From the NCBI GenBank assembly GCA_905214525.1, contig CAJMMN010000005.1, positions 71,406 to 135,405 of the forward strand: 64,000 bases of DNA. Reading direction: 5' to 3'. Positions 41,252 to 49,544 of the stretch are shown here, piece after piece (positions within the stretch are counted from its first letter, which is position 1; each line of letters begins with the position of its first letter). Position numbers and translations under genes: made by a program. The notes under the pieces are model-generated. The model was not told the origin of the DNA and made no database searches. It saw only the letters and a program-made list of their open reading frames with translations. The stretch comes from an uncultured bacterium. Its GTDB lineage: Bacteria > Actinomycetota > Coriobacteriia > Coriobacteriales > Coriobacteriaceae.

Positions 41252-41941
41252 ATGAAAGCACTTCCGTTTCCCTGCATCCGCCCGGCTCAGGACCGCGTGC
41301 TCGAGGCACTACCTGCAATGGGCAGCATCCTGAGCGGCAACGATGCTCTGCGCGGAGCCATTGCCGATGGTCTGATGCTCAAGGACCCGGGTGCGGCGTA
41401 TTACGTGTACGAATGCTCGGGCGAGCCGGGACGTGCGACGGGCGTCGTGGCGATTTGCCCGGTTAACGTGCTGACGGGCGGCGACGAGACTGCCGCCGAG
41501 AGCATCGACGCACTCGCCACCGCGCGCGCGATCGCCGAGCTCAAGGTGCAGCCGCGCCCCGTGTCGCTCGCCTACGAGGCGTCGCCCGTCATGGATATCA
41601 TTTTGAGCGCTGCCAAAGAGGGCGCATCGCTCTACGCCGTCACCGATCCCGCGGGCGTCACACATCGCGTGTGGGAGGTCAAGCGCGAGGACGCCGTTGC
41701 CGCCATCCGTGCCATGCTCGATCAGGCGCCCGACCCGGTGTTCGCCGGTGACTCCGCCTATGTCGCCGCACTGGCTGGGGCATCGCAGATTCTGGCCGAC
41801 GAGGCCCGCGCTGCCGGCGCCTACTCTGGCAAAGAGCCGTTCAACTTTGCTGTAGCCGTGCTGTTCCCCGCCGCGCAGGTCAGCGGCAGCGCGCCGCAGG
41901 TTCCGACGGGTCTGCTCACTCACCAGGTCTCACGGTTCTAG
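41252..41941 (+). CDS. Short DUF1015-like protein
   Basis: 229 aa, about half the usual length of DUF1015 proteins (near 400 aa). The recognisable part is PFPCIRPAQDRV at the N terminus, LKDPGAAYYVYEC and GVVAICPV. The stretch that normally reads as an R-H-E-x-T motif is replaced by GGDETAAES, and the YADGHHR-like segment by FAGDSAYVAALAGA, so catalytic capacity is uncertain. DUF1015 genes are often next to serC and serA as I recall; here they are separated by the nuclease-like gene and the M20 gene. 40 bases after the M20 stop, likely co-transcribed. Confidence 0.65.
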   Translation: MKALPFPCIRPAQDRVLEALPAMGSILSGNDALRGAIADGLMLKDPGAAYYVYECSGEPGRATGVVAICPVNVLTGGDETAAESIDALATARAIAELKVQPRPVSLAYEASPVMDIILSAAKEGASLYAVTDPAGVTHRVWEVKREDAVAAIRAMLDQAPDPVFAGDSAYVAALAGASQILADEARAAGAYSGKEPFNFAVAVLFPAAQVSGSAPQVPTGLLTHQVSRF

Positions 41942-41984
41942 CGAACTCAAACGCTAAGCTGGAAAACCCAGCATCCAAACAAAC

Positions 41985-42030
41985 AAGGGGCGGGGATGCA
42001 ATGCCCGTGCATGCATCCCCGCCCCTTTCG
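41985..42030. terminator. Bidirectional intrinsic terminator
   Basis: A perfect 16-bp stem AAGGGGCGGGGATGCA / TGCATCCCCGCCCCTT, between convergent genes (DUF1015 and histidine phosphatase). T residues are few (TTTC to the right, TTG to the left). Confidence 0.8.
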
Positions 42031-42072
42031 CATCAAACAATTTCGCCGGCAAACCGCGCCGCAACGCCAGCG

Positions 42073-42708
42073 CTACCCGCGCTGCGGGCCTACTGCCGCT
42101 ACAAGCGGTTCAAGCCCCAGCTCGCGCGCGTAATCCTCCTGCGTAAAGACTTCGACCAACTCAAACGTGTCGGATTCGTCGCCAAACGCAAAGTGCAGCA
42201 CCGAGCAGTTGCCCGGCACGCGATCGCGCTCGTCGGCCGCCGCACCCTTCACGTGATCCATAAACTCCTTGATAGCCGAGCCATGGCTTACCGCGAGCAC
42301 ACACGTATGGTCCGGACGCTGCATGAGTTCGGTCAGCGTCGTCACCATGCGCTCGCGCACCTGGATCTGGCCCTCGCCGCCAAATTGACGATAGAAATCG
42401 CGCCACGGGCGCTCGGGCATAAGCATCACGCGCTCGGCCTCAAAGTCGCCAAAGAACCACTCACGCAGGCCGTCCAGGCGCTCGTACGCCAAGCCCGGCC
42501 ACAAGTTGGCGATAGTCTGCTCGGTGCGATGAAGCGTGGAGGTGTAGGCATGATCGGGCTCAATGCCGCGCGCACGTAAAAACATGCCGGCGCGCGCCGC
42601 CTGGTCGCAACCCAACTGCGTAAGCGGCGAGTCACTCCACCCCTGAATGATACGCTTAAGGTTGAATATCGTCTGTCCATGACGGACCAGATACAGATCT
42701 TTATTCAT
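42073..42708 (-). CDS. Histidine phosphatase (phosphoglycerate-mutase-like), paralogue 1
   Basis: 211 aa. The RHG motif LYLVRHGQT holds the phosphorylated histidine. Further catalytic residues are STLHRTEQT (Arg), LREWFFG (Glu region) and AVSHGSA (second His). The branch is cofactor-dependent PGM/phosphatase. It starts 17 bases after the stop of a close paralogue, so the pair is an operon and a probable tandem duplication. AAAGGACC is just upstream of the ATG at 42708. The natural substrate is unknown. Confidence 0.87.
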   Translation of the reverse strand: MNKDLYLVRHGQTIFNLKRIIQGWSDSPLTQLGCDQAARAGMFLRARGIEPDHAYTSTLHRTEQTIANLWPGLAYERLDGLREWFFGDFEAERVMLMPERPWRDFYRQFGGEGQIQVRERMVTTLTELMQRPDHTCVLAVSHGSAIKEFMDHVKGAAADERDRVPGNCSVLHFAFGDESDTFELVEVFTQEDYARELGLEPLVAAVGPQRG

Positions 42709-42725
42709 AGGGGTCCTTTCGTTCG

Positions 42726-43268
42726 TTACCAACCCAAGAGCGAAAACGCCCCGTCGCAATAGCCAAAATGAAGCACGGCACCGTTGTCGGGTAGCTCTCC
42801 CCCGCCAGTCACATACTCAAGAAACTCCTGGCAGGCTGAGCCGTGGGAAACCGCCAGCACGCAGTTGTGCTGCGGCCGGGCCATAATACGGGACAGCGCC
42901 GCGACCATGCGCGACTGAAGCTGCACTTCCGACTCGCCGCCAAAGGCCACCGGATAATCGCCCCAGGGCTGCGGCGGCATCTCGCGATTTGATGTGCCCT
43001 CCAGCGAGCCAAAATGCCACTCACGCAGGTCATCGACCAGCTCAATGGAACGGCCCTCGCCAACGATAAGCTCGGCCGTATGCCGCGCCCGGCCCAACGG
43101 CGAGGAATACACATGATCAAAGGCCACGCCACGCGCCGCAAACGCCGTACGCGCCGTCAGCGCCTGCTCGCGCCCGCGCGCCGTAAGCGGCGAATCGTGC
43201 CAGCCCTGCAAAATGCTCTGCACATTGAGCTCAGTCTGCCCATGCCGCACCAAATACAGATCTGCCAC
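42726..43268 (-). CDS. Histidine phosphatase (phosphoglycerate-mutase-like), paralogue 2
   Basis: 180 aa with LYLVRHGQTELN, SSPLGRARHTAEL, LREWHFGSLEG and AVSHGSACQEF, matching paralogue 1 motif by motif and lacking about 25 C-terminal residues. Starts with GTG at 43268 behind GAGGGGAG. Repeat A copy 6 sits just upstream, so the promoter must overlap or lie beyond it, unless transcription continues from the nitroreductase gene (stop at 43351, same strand). Confidence 0.87.
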   Translation of the reverse strand: MADLYLVRHGQTELNVQSILQGWHDSPLTARGREQALTARTAFAARGVAFDHVYSSPLGRARHTAELIVGEGRSIELVDDLREWHFGSLEGTSNREMPPQPWGDYPVAFGGESEVQLQSRMVAALSRIMARPQHNCVLAVSHGSACQEFLEYVTGGGELPDNGAVLHFGYCDGAFSLLGW

Positions 43269-43282
43269 ACGCTCTCCCCTCG

Positions 43283-43322
43283 TACCACCACAAAGGGGAC
43301 AGGCACCTTTGTGGTGGTTTAC
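43283..43322. repeat. Repeat A, copy 6
   Basis: GTACCACCACAAAGG paired with CCTTTGTGGTGGTTTAC around GGACAGGCA. Located between the nitroreductase stop (43351) and the next gene's GTG start (43268). Confidence 0.88.
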
Positions 43323-43350
43323 CGTCTGATCACGCCGCGGTGACGCTCAG

Positions 43351-44022
43351 CTACACCAGCACGTCGGCGAGCGGGCGCTTGGGTACGTGGTGCACCTGCG
43401 CATCGTCACGCCAGTAATTAATTGAGCCGTCGGGGTTGGAATCGATCGCATCGATCATCTGCGTCTCGGCCGGCACGCCAAAAGCCATGATCAGCTTGAG
43501 CTCATACTTGTCGTTATCGAGCCCCATAGCATCGATCGCGTGGGGCGTAAAGGCCTTGAACATGCAGGCTGCCACCTCGGGCGTGGCGCTGCGAGCGGCG
43601 AGCATCATCGTCTGCGCGGCAATGCCCGTGTCGACCTCGGTGATGGGCGCGGCGGGCTTACCCGGAACAGCGCGCTCGGCAAGAATCGCGATGTAGCCGG
43701 TCGGACGCTCGCCCTCGGCAGGACCCGACCAATCCTTAAGCGCGCCGGCCCATGCAAGCTCATCAAATACACGCGCGCAATCCTCGGCACCGCTCACCAC
43801 ATGAAAACGCAGGCGCTGAGCATTGGCGCCGCAGGGAGCCAGGTGCGCCAGTTCCGCCAGCTCGAGCAAAAACTCGCGCGGCACGCGCATGGACTCGTCA
43901 AAACGGCGGCACGTACGGGCGCGGCGGACCAGCGCGTCAAACGTGTCCAGGCCAAGCTTTTCGCAACCCTGCTTTGCCATCGACTCGGCGCTTACCGGCG
44001 CCGCGGGAACAGCTTCGTTCAT
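43351..44022 (-). CDS. Nitroreductase-family flavoprotein
   Basis: 223 aa. FMN-binding signatures of the family: RRARTCRRFDES near the N terminus, LAELAHLAPCGANAQRLRFHVV, and the C-terminal MAFGVP segment followed by INYWRDDAQVHHVPKR. These enzymes reduce nitro groups, quinones or flavins with NAD(P)H; many gut anaerobes carry several with unknown substrates. The ATG at 44022 with GGGGGT before it is preferred over an upstream in-frame start. Divergent from the HdeD-like gene. Confidence 0.83.
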   Translation of the reverse strand: MNEAVPAAPVSAESMAKQGCEKLGLDTFDALVRRARTCRRFDESMRVPREFLLELAELAHLAPCGANAQRLRFHVVSGAEDCARVFDELAWAGALKDWSGPAEGERPTGYIAILAERAVPGKPAAPITEVDTGIAAQTMMLAARSATPEVAACMFKAFTPHAIDAMGLDNDKYELKLIMAFGVPAETQMIDAIDSNPDGSINYWRDDAQVHHVPKRPLADVLV

Positions 44023-44255
44023 AAGACCCCCAATAAAAGCCAATTGTTCTTAAGAAAATCTAACCTAAAACGTAGGCAATTACACACAGCGGCGCAATGT
44101 TCCACACCTGTTGAATATTCCGCATCCAAACGGGAACAAAGGTAACAATTCGGGAAGATGAGGCTCCCATTCGCCCTTCCCGCCCCACGCGACGGCGCCC
44201 TTGGGCGATACTGGTTGCAAGAGCTACGGCTTACGCCGCACGGAAAGGAGACATC

Positions 44256-44858
44256 ATGGGCATCTTTAAGAACGATGACAAGCAATCGAGCGCGTTTGGA
44301 TTTGACGAGAAAAGCATGGCAGGCAAGGCCGTCAAGGCCGTGCGCTGGATTTACGCCATCACGGGCGTCTTGGCGCTCGTCGCCGGCATCGCACTGCTGT
44401 TTGCGCCCGCCAAATCCCTCGTCTTCCTGACGACCGTCTTGGGCATCTACTTTGTGATCACGGCCGCGATCAGGCTGTTTACCGCTGTTTTCGAGCCGCT
44501 GCTGCCCACCGGCTGGCGCGTTACGAGCATCATCTCCAACCTGCTCATCATTCTGGGCGGCGTCATAATCCTGCGCAACCAGGCCTTCTCGACCGCGACA
44601 CTCACCACGATGGTGGTTATCGTGGCCGGCTTTGGCTGGATTGTCGAAGGTGTCATGTCCATTCTGGAGTCCGAGCTTTCGTCCAACCGCGCCCTTGCCA
44701 TCCTGAGCGGTGCACTCTCCATCATCGCCGGCATGTTCGTGTTTATCTATCCGCTGTGGTCGGCCAAGATGCTTGTCATCTTTAGTGGCGCCGCGCTGCT
44801 GGTGTTTGGCGTAACGCTCATTGTTCGCGCCATTCAATTTGGCAAACTGGTGCACTAG
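44256..44858 (+). CDS. HdeD-like (DUF308) membrane protein
   Basis: 200 aa with six hydrophobic segments in three hairpins, starting about residues 28, 53, 86, 112, 143 and 167, each pair carrying the DUF308 pattern (GVLALVAGIALLF, ILGGVIIL, ILSGALSIIAGMFV). HdeD of E. coli is linked to acid resistance; function here is unproven. A strong AAGGAG lies 7 bases before the ATG. The following DUF188 gene begins directly at the next base after its TAG. Confidence 0.85.
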   Translation: MGIFKNDDKQSSAFGFDEKSMAGKAVKAVRWIYAITGVLALVAGIALLFAPAKSLVFLTTVLGIYFVITAAIRLFTAVFEPLLPTGWRVTSIISNLLIILGGVIILRNQAFSTATLTTMVVIVAGFGWIVEGVMSILESELSSNRALAILSGALSIIAGMFVFIYPLWSAKMLVIFSGAALLVFGVTLIVRAIQFGKLVH

Positions 44859-45341
44859 ATGCCGCGAACGCTCTTTATTGATGCCGACGCCTGCCCGGTC
44901 ACGCGCGAGTCGATTGACTGCGCGCGGCGGGCGGGCGTTGCCGTTGTTATCGCCGGCAATAGCACGCAAAACCTGGAACGACACATTCGCCGCGACGACC
45001 CGCGCGATGCCGAGCACGCGCGACGCGGCTTTTGGGTCACGACGCTCGACGTGAGCGTGGGCGCCGACAGCGCCGACTTTGCCATTGTCGAACGCCTGCA
45101 GGCGGGCGACGTGGTCGTGACGCAGGACATTGGCTTGGCGAGCATGGTGCTCGGGCGCGATGCCGCCGCCATCGGTGTGCGCGGGCGCGTGTACGACAAG
45201 GCGACTATCGACATGCAGCTGTTTATTCGCCACGAGGAAAAGAAGGTACGCCGCGCCGGCGGACGCACTCGCGGTCCGGCAGCATTTACCAGCGAAGATC
45301 GCGCCCGCTTTAAACGCAACCTCACCGAGTTGCTGCACTAA
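44859..45341 (+). CDS. YaiI/YqxD-family protein (DUF188)
   Basis: 160 aa. N-terminal LFIDADACPVTRE with the acidic cluster of a PIN-like fold, followed by DFAIVERLQAGDVVVTQDIGLASMVL, the signature of this family, and GPAAFTSEDRARF at the end. Molecular function is not established; the fold suggests a nuclease-like metal site. It has zero spacing from the HdeD-like gene and is presumably coupled to it. Confidence 0.88.
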   Translation: MPRTLFIDADACPVTRESIDCARRAGVAVVIAGNSTQNLERHIRRDDPRDAEHARRGFWVTTLDVSVGADSADFAIVERLQAGDVVVTQDIGLASMVLGRDAAAIGVRGRVYDKATIDMQLFIRHEEKKVRRAGGRTRGPAAFTSEDRARFKRNLTELLH

Positions 45342-45343
45342 CC

Positions 45344-45382
45344 AAGGTAGATTTTTGAGACATGCCTAAAATCTACCTTTTT
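45344..45382 (+). terminator. Intrinsic terminator after the DUF188 gene
   Basis: A 12-bp stem AAGGTAGATTTT / AAAATCTACCTT with a 12-base loop, then TTTTG. Confidence 0.88.
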
Positions 45383-45421
45383 GTTTTGAGCGGTGTGAGC
45401 GCTCGGAATCCATGGCTCAAC

Positions 45422-45497
45422 AAAAAACGGGCTTCAAAATGCCATGCGTCGCCGCATTGCGCAGGCGCTGAGCATGGCTATTTGAAGCCCATTTTTT
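45422..45497. terminator. Large bidirectional hairpin and terminator
   Basis: Arms GGGCTTCAAA (45429-45438) and TTTGAAGCCC (45481-45490), with inner pairing GCCATGC / GCATGGC and CGCC / GGCG. T runs on both sides (ATTTTTT on +, GTTTTTT on -). It serves the permease gene on the - strand and backs up the + strand terminator. Confidence 0.85.
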
Positions 45498-45505
45498 AGG
45501 CCCAC

Positions 45506-46594
45506 TTAGAGGCCAACGGCGGAGAGGATGAGGCCCCAGCCAGCGCCGATGACGTACATCATGATCAGGAACACGGCATTTTCGCGGGCGCTGCGGTTGG
45601 TGCGGAACAGCACCAGATAACCCACGCCGGCGGAAATGAGCGTGCCGGCGAGCATCGGCGCCAGTTGCAGCGCGCCTTCCAGATACAGCTGTGTAATGAC
45701 CACGCTCGCCGAGCAATTGGGAATCAGCCCGACAAGCGCCGAACCCAGGACAGCGAGTGTCTCGTTGCCGCGCAGGAACTGCTCGATCGCGGACTCGCCG
45801 AACGTCTCGAGCACGGCGACCAGAATCAGCGTCACCAGAAAAATGAATACCGAGACCTGCACGGTGTGCGAGATCGCACTGCGGATGATCGACAGGACAG
45901 GCGTCCCTTCGTGGGAGTGAGAGTGACCGTGACCATCATGGTGTTCATGTTCGCCCTCATGACCGTGATCGTGGCCATGTCCGTGTTCGTGCTCGTCCTC
46001 GTCTTCATCACAACCGCAATGGTCGCGCTCGCACAGCTCGTGGATGTGGTCGGCGCTCACGCCTGCCTCGGCCACCTCGTCGATGATGTCACCGCCGCTG
46101 TGGTCGTCGTGCGCGCAGTTCACGTGGGCCGGGTTGGCCGCGGTTCCCAGCACGGTACGGCGAATCGCCGCGTGCGCGCGGGCGTTACGGCGCAGGCCGC
46201 GAATGGCAGCGTCCACGATAAAACCCGTGACCAGTGCGATCAGCGCTTTCGAAGCCAAAAGCATCGCCATAGTCTGCACGGGAACCTGCTCGGCAAGCAA
46301 CAGCGGCAGCATCTCATCGGAGGTCGAAAGGAACACCGCCACCAACGTGCCCAAGGTCACGACACGGCCGGCGTACAGCGTTGCTGCCATGGCCGAAAAT
46401 CCGCACTGCGGCACCATGCCCAGCAGCGAGCCAACCACGGGACCCGCAGCGCCGGCGCGCTTGATAGCGCCGTTGACGCGGTCGCCCGCAACGTGCTCAA
46501 GTGTCTCGAGAGCAAGATACGTCACCAACAAAAACGGCACCAGCGACAGCGTGTCCTTGCCGGCGTCGAGCAGAATATCAATCAGTAAATCCAT
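45506..46594 (-). CDS. Heavy-metal permease of the ArsP_2/putative Mn exporter type with a His-rich loop
   Basis: 362 aa, about 8-10 hydrophobic helices in two halves. Each half has a PxC motif, MVPQCGFSA (first) and LIPNCSASV (second), typical of this permease family and likely in the transport path. The halves are joined by a soluble loop at about residues 188-228 packed with His, Asp and Glu (HEHGHGHDHGHEGEHEHH), which would bind divalent metal. The family is annotated as arsenic or manganese exporter without firm proof. The zinc/cadmium efflux genes lie 3 kb away, but this gene has no copy of their operator. Confidence 0.78.
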   Translation of the reverse strand: MDLLIDILLDAGKDTLSLVPFLLVTYLALETLEHVAGDRVNGAIKRAGAAGPVVGSLLGMVPQCGFSAMAATLYAGRVVTLGTLVAVFLSTSDEMLPLLLAEQVPVQTMAMLLASKALIALVTGFIVDAAIRGLRRNARAHAAIRRTVLGTAANPAHVNCAHDDHSGGDIIDEVAEAGVSADHIHELCERDHCGCDEDEDEHEHGHGHDHGHEGEHEHHDGHGHSHSHEGTPVLSIIRSAISHTVQVSVFIFLVTLILVAVLETFGESAIEQFLRGNETLAVLGSALVGLIPNCSASVVITQLYLEGALQLAPMLAGTLISAGVGYLVLFRTNRSARENAVFLIMMYVIGAGWGLILSAVGL

Positions 46595-46765
46595 GACGGA
46601 TGGAACCTTTCGTGTCTTTCGGCAGCATTGTAAAAGTCCTAGCGGTCAACTAGGGTATTGTAGTTGTCCCGGGCGCGGTGCCAATAGTTGCCTATGGTAA
46701 ACTATCATCTCGCCATAACTCAGTAGCCTCGAGCCGCACAACGCGGCCCGTCCAAGGAGTAGCAT

Positions 46766-47734
46766 ATGAACGTATCGCAAGCACTCGAATACGAGCGCCA
46801 GCCGTTTATCCCCATGTTTATCTACGGCGACCACGGCGCCATGGAGTCCGAGCGCCAGAAGGGCGAGGAGGCCCTCAAGGTGCTCGAGACCGAGTACTTT
46901 ACCGCCGAGGGCGACCCCGGCTTCGACTTTGCCACCGTGCGCGACCTGGCCGACCGCAACCGCGACCTGTGCGACCAGATTGGCGAGGCGCGTCTGCGCA
47001 ACGTGACGCCCGCGACGCTCTCGCGCGGCCTGTCCGATGCCGACACCTGCGCCGCCATCGGCAAGATGCAAAAGCGCACCGCCGCGTCCGTTATGCGCGA
47101 AATCCGCGGCGACCGCGACGCGCTCGGCGTGGCCTACGCCCGCAAGCCCATCCAGGGCACCGTGCTCGGTATCGACATCGAGACCACCGGCCGTGCACCC
47201 GAGCGCGGCTATATCATCAACGTGGGCTGGGAGATCATGGAGCTCACCAGCGACGCCGTCCCGCATGACGCCGAGGCACACTACTGCGGCCTGCCCGACA
47301 TCTACCGCGGCGAGGATGTGCCGTTGTCGAATATCCACCACATCACCTGGGACGACATCGACGGCAAAAAGCCGTTCCGCGAGAACAAAGAGCTGCAAAA
47401 GCAGCTGCTCAAGCTTATGAAGAAGTACCCGTACATGGCACACAACGCCGCCTTTGAGGACAGCTGGTTCAAGATCCACCTGGACGGCTACGCCGAGGCA
47501 CGCCGCGCCGGCAAGATCATCGTCATCGACTCGCGCCAGATCTGCCGCAGCCTGGACGCCGACGTGCGCTCGCTCCCCCGCGAGTCCGCCCCAGCCGCGC
47601 TCGAGAACTGGGCGCGCCGCCGTGGAACCCTCGCCGCCGACGCCAACGAGCAGCACCTGGGCTTGGACGACACCGACCTCATGCTCCGCACCGTCCAAGC
47701 CGAGTTCAACCTCAAGAACCTATTCGCGAAATAA
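46766..47734 (+). CDS. 3'-5' exonuclease, DnaQ/DEDD family
   Basis: 322 aa. The C-terminal two-thirds is a DEDD exonuclease: motif I LGIDIETTG (Asp and Glu), motif II AHNAAFEDSWF (Asn-x3-Glu-Asp) and motif III HLGLDDTDLM (His-x4-Asp, the DEDDh type). The N-terminal about 115 residues are helical, charged and not recognised. AAGGAG lies 8 bases before the ATG. It probably trims DNA or RNA 3' ends in repair or recycling. A terminator follows about 70 bases after the stop. Confidence 0.85.
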   Translation: MNVSQALEYERQPFIPMFIYGDHGAMESERQKGEEALKVLETEYFTAEGDPGFDFATVRDLADRNRDLCDQIGEARLRNVTPATLSRGLSDADTCAAIGKMQKRTAASVMREIRGDRDALGVAYARKPIQGTVLGIDIETTGRAPERGYIINVGWEIMELTSDAVPHDAEAHYCGLPDIYRGEDVPLSNIHHITWDDIDGKKPFRENKELQKQLLKLMKKYPYMAHNAAFEDSWFKIHLDGYAEARRAGKIIVIDSRQICRSLDADVRSLPRESAPAALENWARRRGTLAADANEQHLGLDDTDLMLRTVQAEFNLKNLFAK

Positions 47735-47802
47735 CCGATCCATCTGCGGGAGCGCCTGCCAGGCACAGCGCAATCCGTCTGGGCACACCGGCACGCAGTA
47801 AA

Positions 47803-47836
47803 CTAGGGCGCAGCCTTATGGCTGCACCCTAGTTTT
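47803..47836 (+). terminator. Intrinsic terminator after the exonuclease gene
   Basis: A 13-bp stem CTAGGGCGCAGCC / GGCTGCACCCTAG (one mismatch), 4-base loop TTAT, then TTTTC. Confidence 0.88.
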
Positions 47837-47883
47837 CATCAAAACGAGCAAATACGCGTGCTTCACATAGTCGGCAGGTTGGC

Positions 47884-47912
47884 CCACCTACATTTTTCGA
47901 GTTGTTCGGCCA
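47884..47912 (+). repeat. 29-bp flanking repeat, left copy
   Basis: Begins CCACCTACATTTTTCGA and ends TTCGGCCA. The right copy at 49516-49544 differs at two bases, both direct, with the nuclease-like gene between them. In the frame shown it encodes PPTFFELFGQ followed by a stop at 47923-47925. Confidence 0.85.
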
Positions 47913-48287
47913 GCTGAACCACTAGTCAAGGCCCCTTGAACCGCAATCGAGCGCTATAGTCGCCCCAATTTCGCAACCAAGCCCTATAAATCTATCTGAA
48001 TCAATTCGAATAGGACGTTGCGATCGCACCATTCGTATAGGATAAGGCCGAATAACTCAAATTATGTTGGTGAGGCATCTGAGCGGTCGGCAAAAACGCT
48101 TAGAAGCTACGAATCCGCAACTAAAGTTCACCAAAATGGGGCAGCCGACAGAAACCTCCCCAGCCGAAGCTGCCCCCCCTCAATACGACAGCTCAAAAAC
48201 CCACCGTTCGCAGAAGATAAGCCGCGCCCCAATACCGTTGCCCGAAGTTTCGAGCGTATATGGCGTCCGCTATGCCATCATGCGCGT
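47913..48287. other. A+T-rich intergenic stretch upstream of the second nuclease-like gene
   Basis: The frame of the downstream gene stays open through most of this region, but it has no ribosome site and reads as low-similarity sequence. An ATGTTGGTGAGG near 48064 weakly resembles the inverted flanking repeat. No promoter could be assigned. Confidence 0.4.
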
Positions 48288-49496
48288 ATGGGAATCGTTC
48301 TGTCACATACCACGGCACGCGCTGTATACCAAACAGTCAACTCGCTCGCAAGCCACGCGACCGATCCCATATCTATGGAAAAGATCAAGGTGTCTGCGCC
48401 GACCACGTCCAACCTGGAAGCGGCGCGAGCATGGCTCAACAGAAAGAATGTCGATTCTGAAAGCATCCATGTGCTGACGTTTTCCAATAATGCCAAAAGG
48501 CACCGCAAGGGCTGCATCTGCCACTGCACGCGCTATACGTTTGATGCAGAAAGCTACCTAGAACTCGAGCCGAACGTCTACATCGTCGATATCAAGCTGT
48601 GCGCGTTAGAAGCAGCAGCCGACCTCAACCTTTCGGAGCTCGTTGAGTATTACTTTGAAATCTGCGGCTCCTACGCGCTTGGAACGTCCGACGAAACTCA
48701 ATATCGCGAGCGCCCAGCCCTAACCAGCGTTGAAGAGCTCAGAGCCTTCTTTTCAGAGGCATCGGGGTATCGTGGATCTAATAAAGCACTTAAGGCACTT
48801 TCTTATGTACGCGAAGGCTGTCGCTCCCCACTCGAAACGGCGTTTGTCATGATGCTGACAATGCCCAAGTCAATGGGTGGCTTAGCCATACGCGCTATCA
48901 AAACGGACTATCCGATCCCAGTCCCCAAAAGATACGCCGCCCTAACGCGACGGACGGTTTTCTACCTCGACGCGCTGCTCGAAAATTCGATGACCGATAT
49001 CGAATACAACGGCTTTTACCACGACGAGCCCGAACAGCAATCAATTGACGAGGAACGCCGAAACACGCTGCGAAACATGGGATATGCCGTTATCACAGTT
49101 AGTCGTCATTCGTTTTTCAAGCAGTCCGCTTTTAGGCGGGTCATGGAAGCGATTCGCATTCGCGAGAAGATATGGCCCGGTCGACTCCCGGATAACTTCG
49201 CCATCCTGCAAGAAACTCTTCGTCAATTTGTCTTGCGGCGCTACTTCGAATACGGTCGCCGCGTCCTGGAGACACTCAAAGAAGAAGAGGCCGCCAAGCG
49301 CGAAATTGCAAGCCAATATCCGCAAGCTGATGGCCCGAGCATCAACGATGTGCCAGAACCCGACGACATGCAACACGTCGGGGCCCTTGCTGAGGAAATC
49401 AATGGGCCTTGGGAATGCGACATGTTCGCAAAAATCGATGAAAACCGCACGGAAGACGACACGATTATTGATCTAATTGAGAATTCGCTCTTCTAA
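48288..49496 (+). CDS. DUF559/Vsr-like restriction-endonuclease-fold protein (paralogue 2)
   Basis: 402 aa. Shares layout with the protein at 38787: an N-terminal LSHTTARAVY segment, a YYFEICGSYALG segment, a GSNKALKALSYVREGCRSPLE segment, then the nuclease-like part with FYLDALLE (Asp), DIEYNGFYH (E-x-N-G-x-Y-H, close to the DUF559 E-Y-D-G-x-x-H) and DEERRNTLRNMGYAVITVSRHSF. It carries an extra about 100-residue charged C-terminal tail (LKEEEAAKREI). The ATG at 48288 begins the conserved part. The frame is open back to 48018, so the start is uncertain. Flanked by 29-bp direct repeats and lower in GC, it looks acquired. Confidence 0.55.
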   Translation: MGIVLSHTTARAVYQTVNSLASHATDPISMEKIKVSAPTTSNLEAARAWLNRKNVDSESIHVLTFSNNAKRHRKGCICHCTRYTFDAESYLELEPNVYIVDIKLCALEAAADLNLSELVEYYFEICGSYALGTSDETQYRERPALTSVEELRAFFSEASGYRGSNKALKALSYVREGCRSPLETAFVMMLTMPKSMGGLAIRAIKTDYPIPVPKRYAALTRRTVFYLDALLENSMTDIEYNGFYHDEPEQQSIDEERRNTLRNMGYAVITVSRHSFFKQSAFRRVMEAIRIREKIWPGRLPDNFAILQETLRQFVLRRYFEYGRRVLETLKEEEAAKREIASQYPQADGPSINDVPEPDDMQHVGALAEEINGPWECDMFAKIDENRTEDDTIIDLIENSLF

Positions 49497-49515
49497 AGGC
49501 GATCTCTGCGGATGT

Positions 49516-49544
49516 CCACCTACATTTTTCGACTTATTCGGCCA
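49516..49544 (+). repeat. 29-bp flanking repeat, right copy
   Basis: CCACCTACATTTTTCGA then CTTATTCGGCCA. In frame it reads PPTFFDLFGH, so one of the two differences from the left copy is synonymous and the other is Glu to Asp. Confidence 0.85.
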
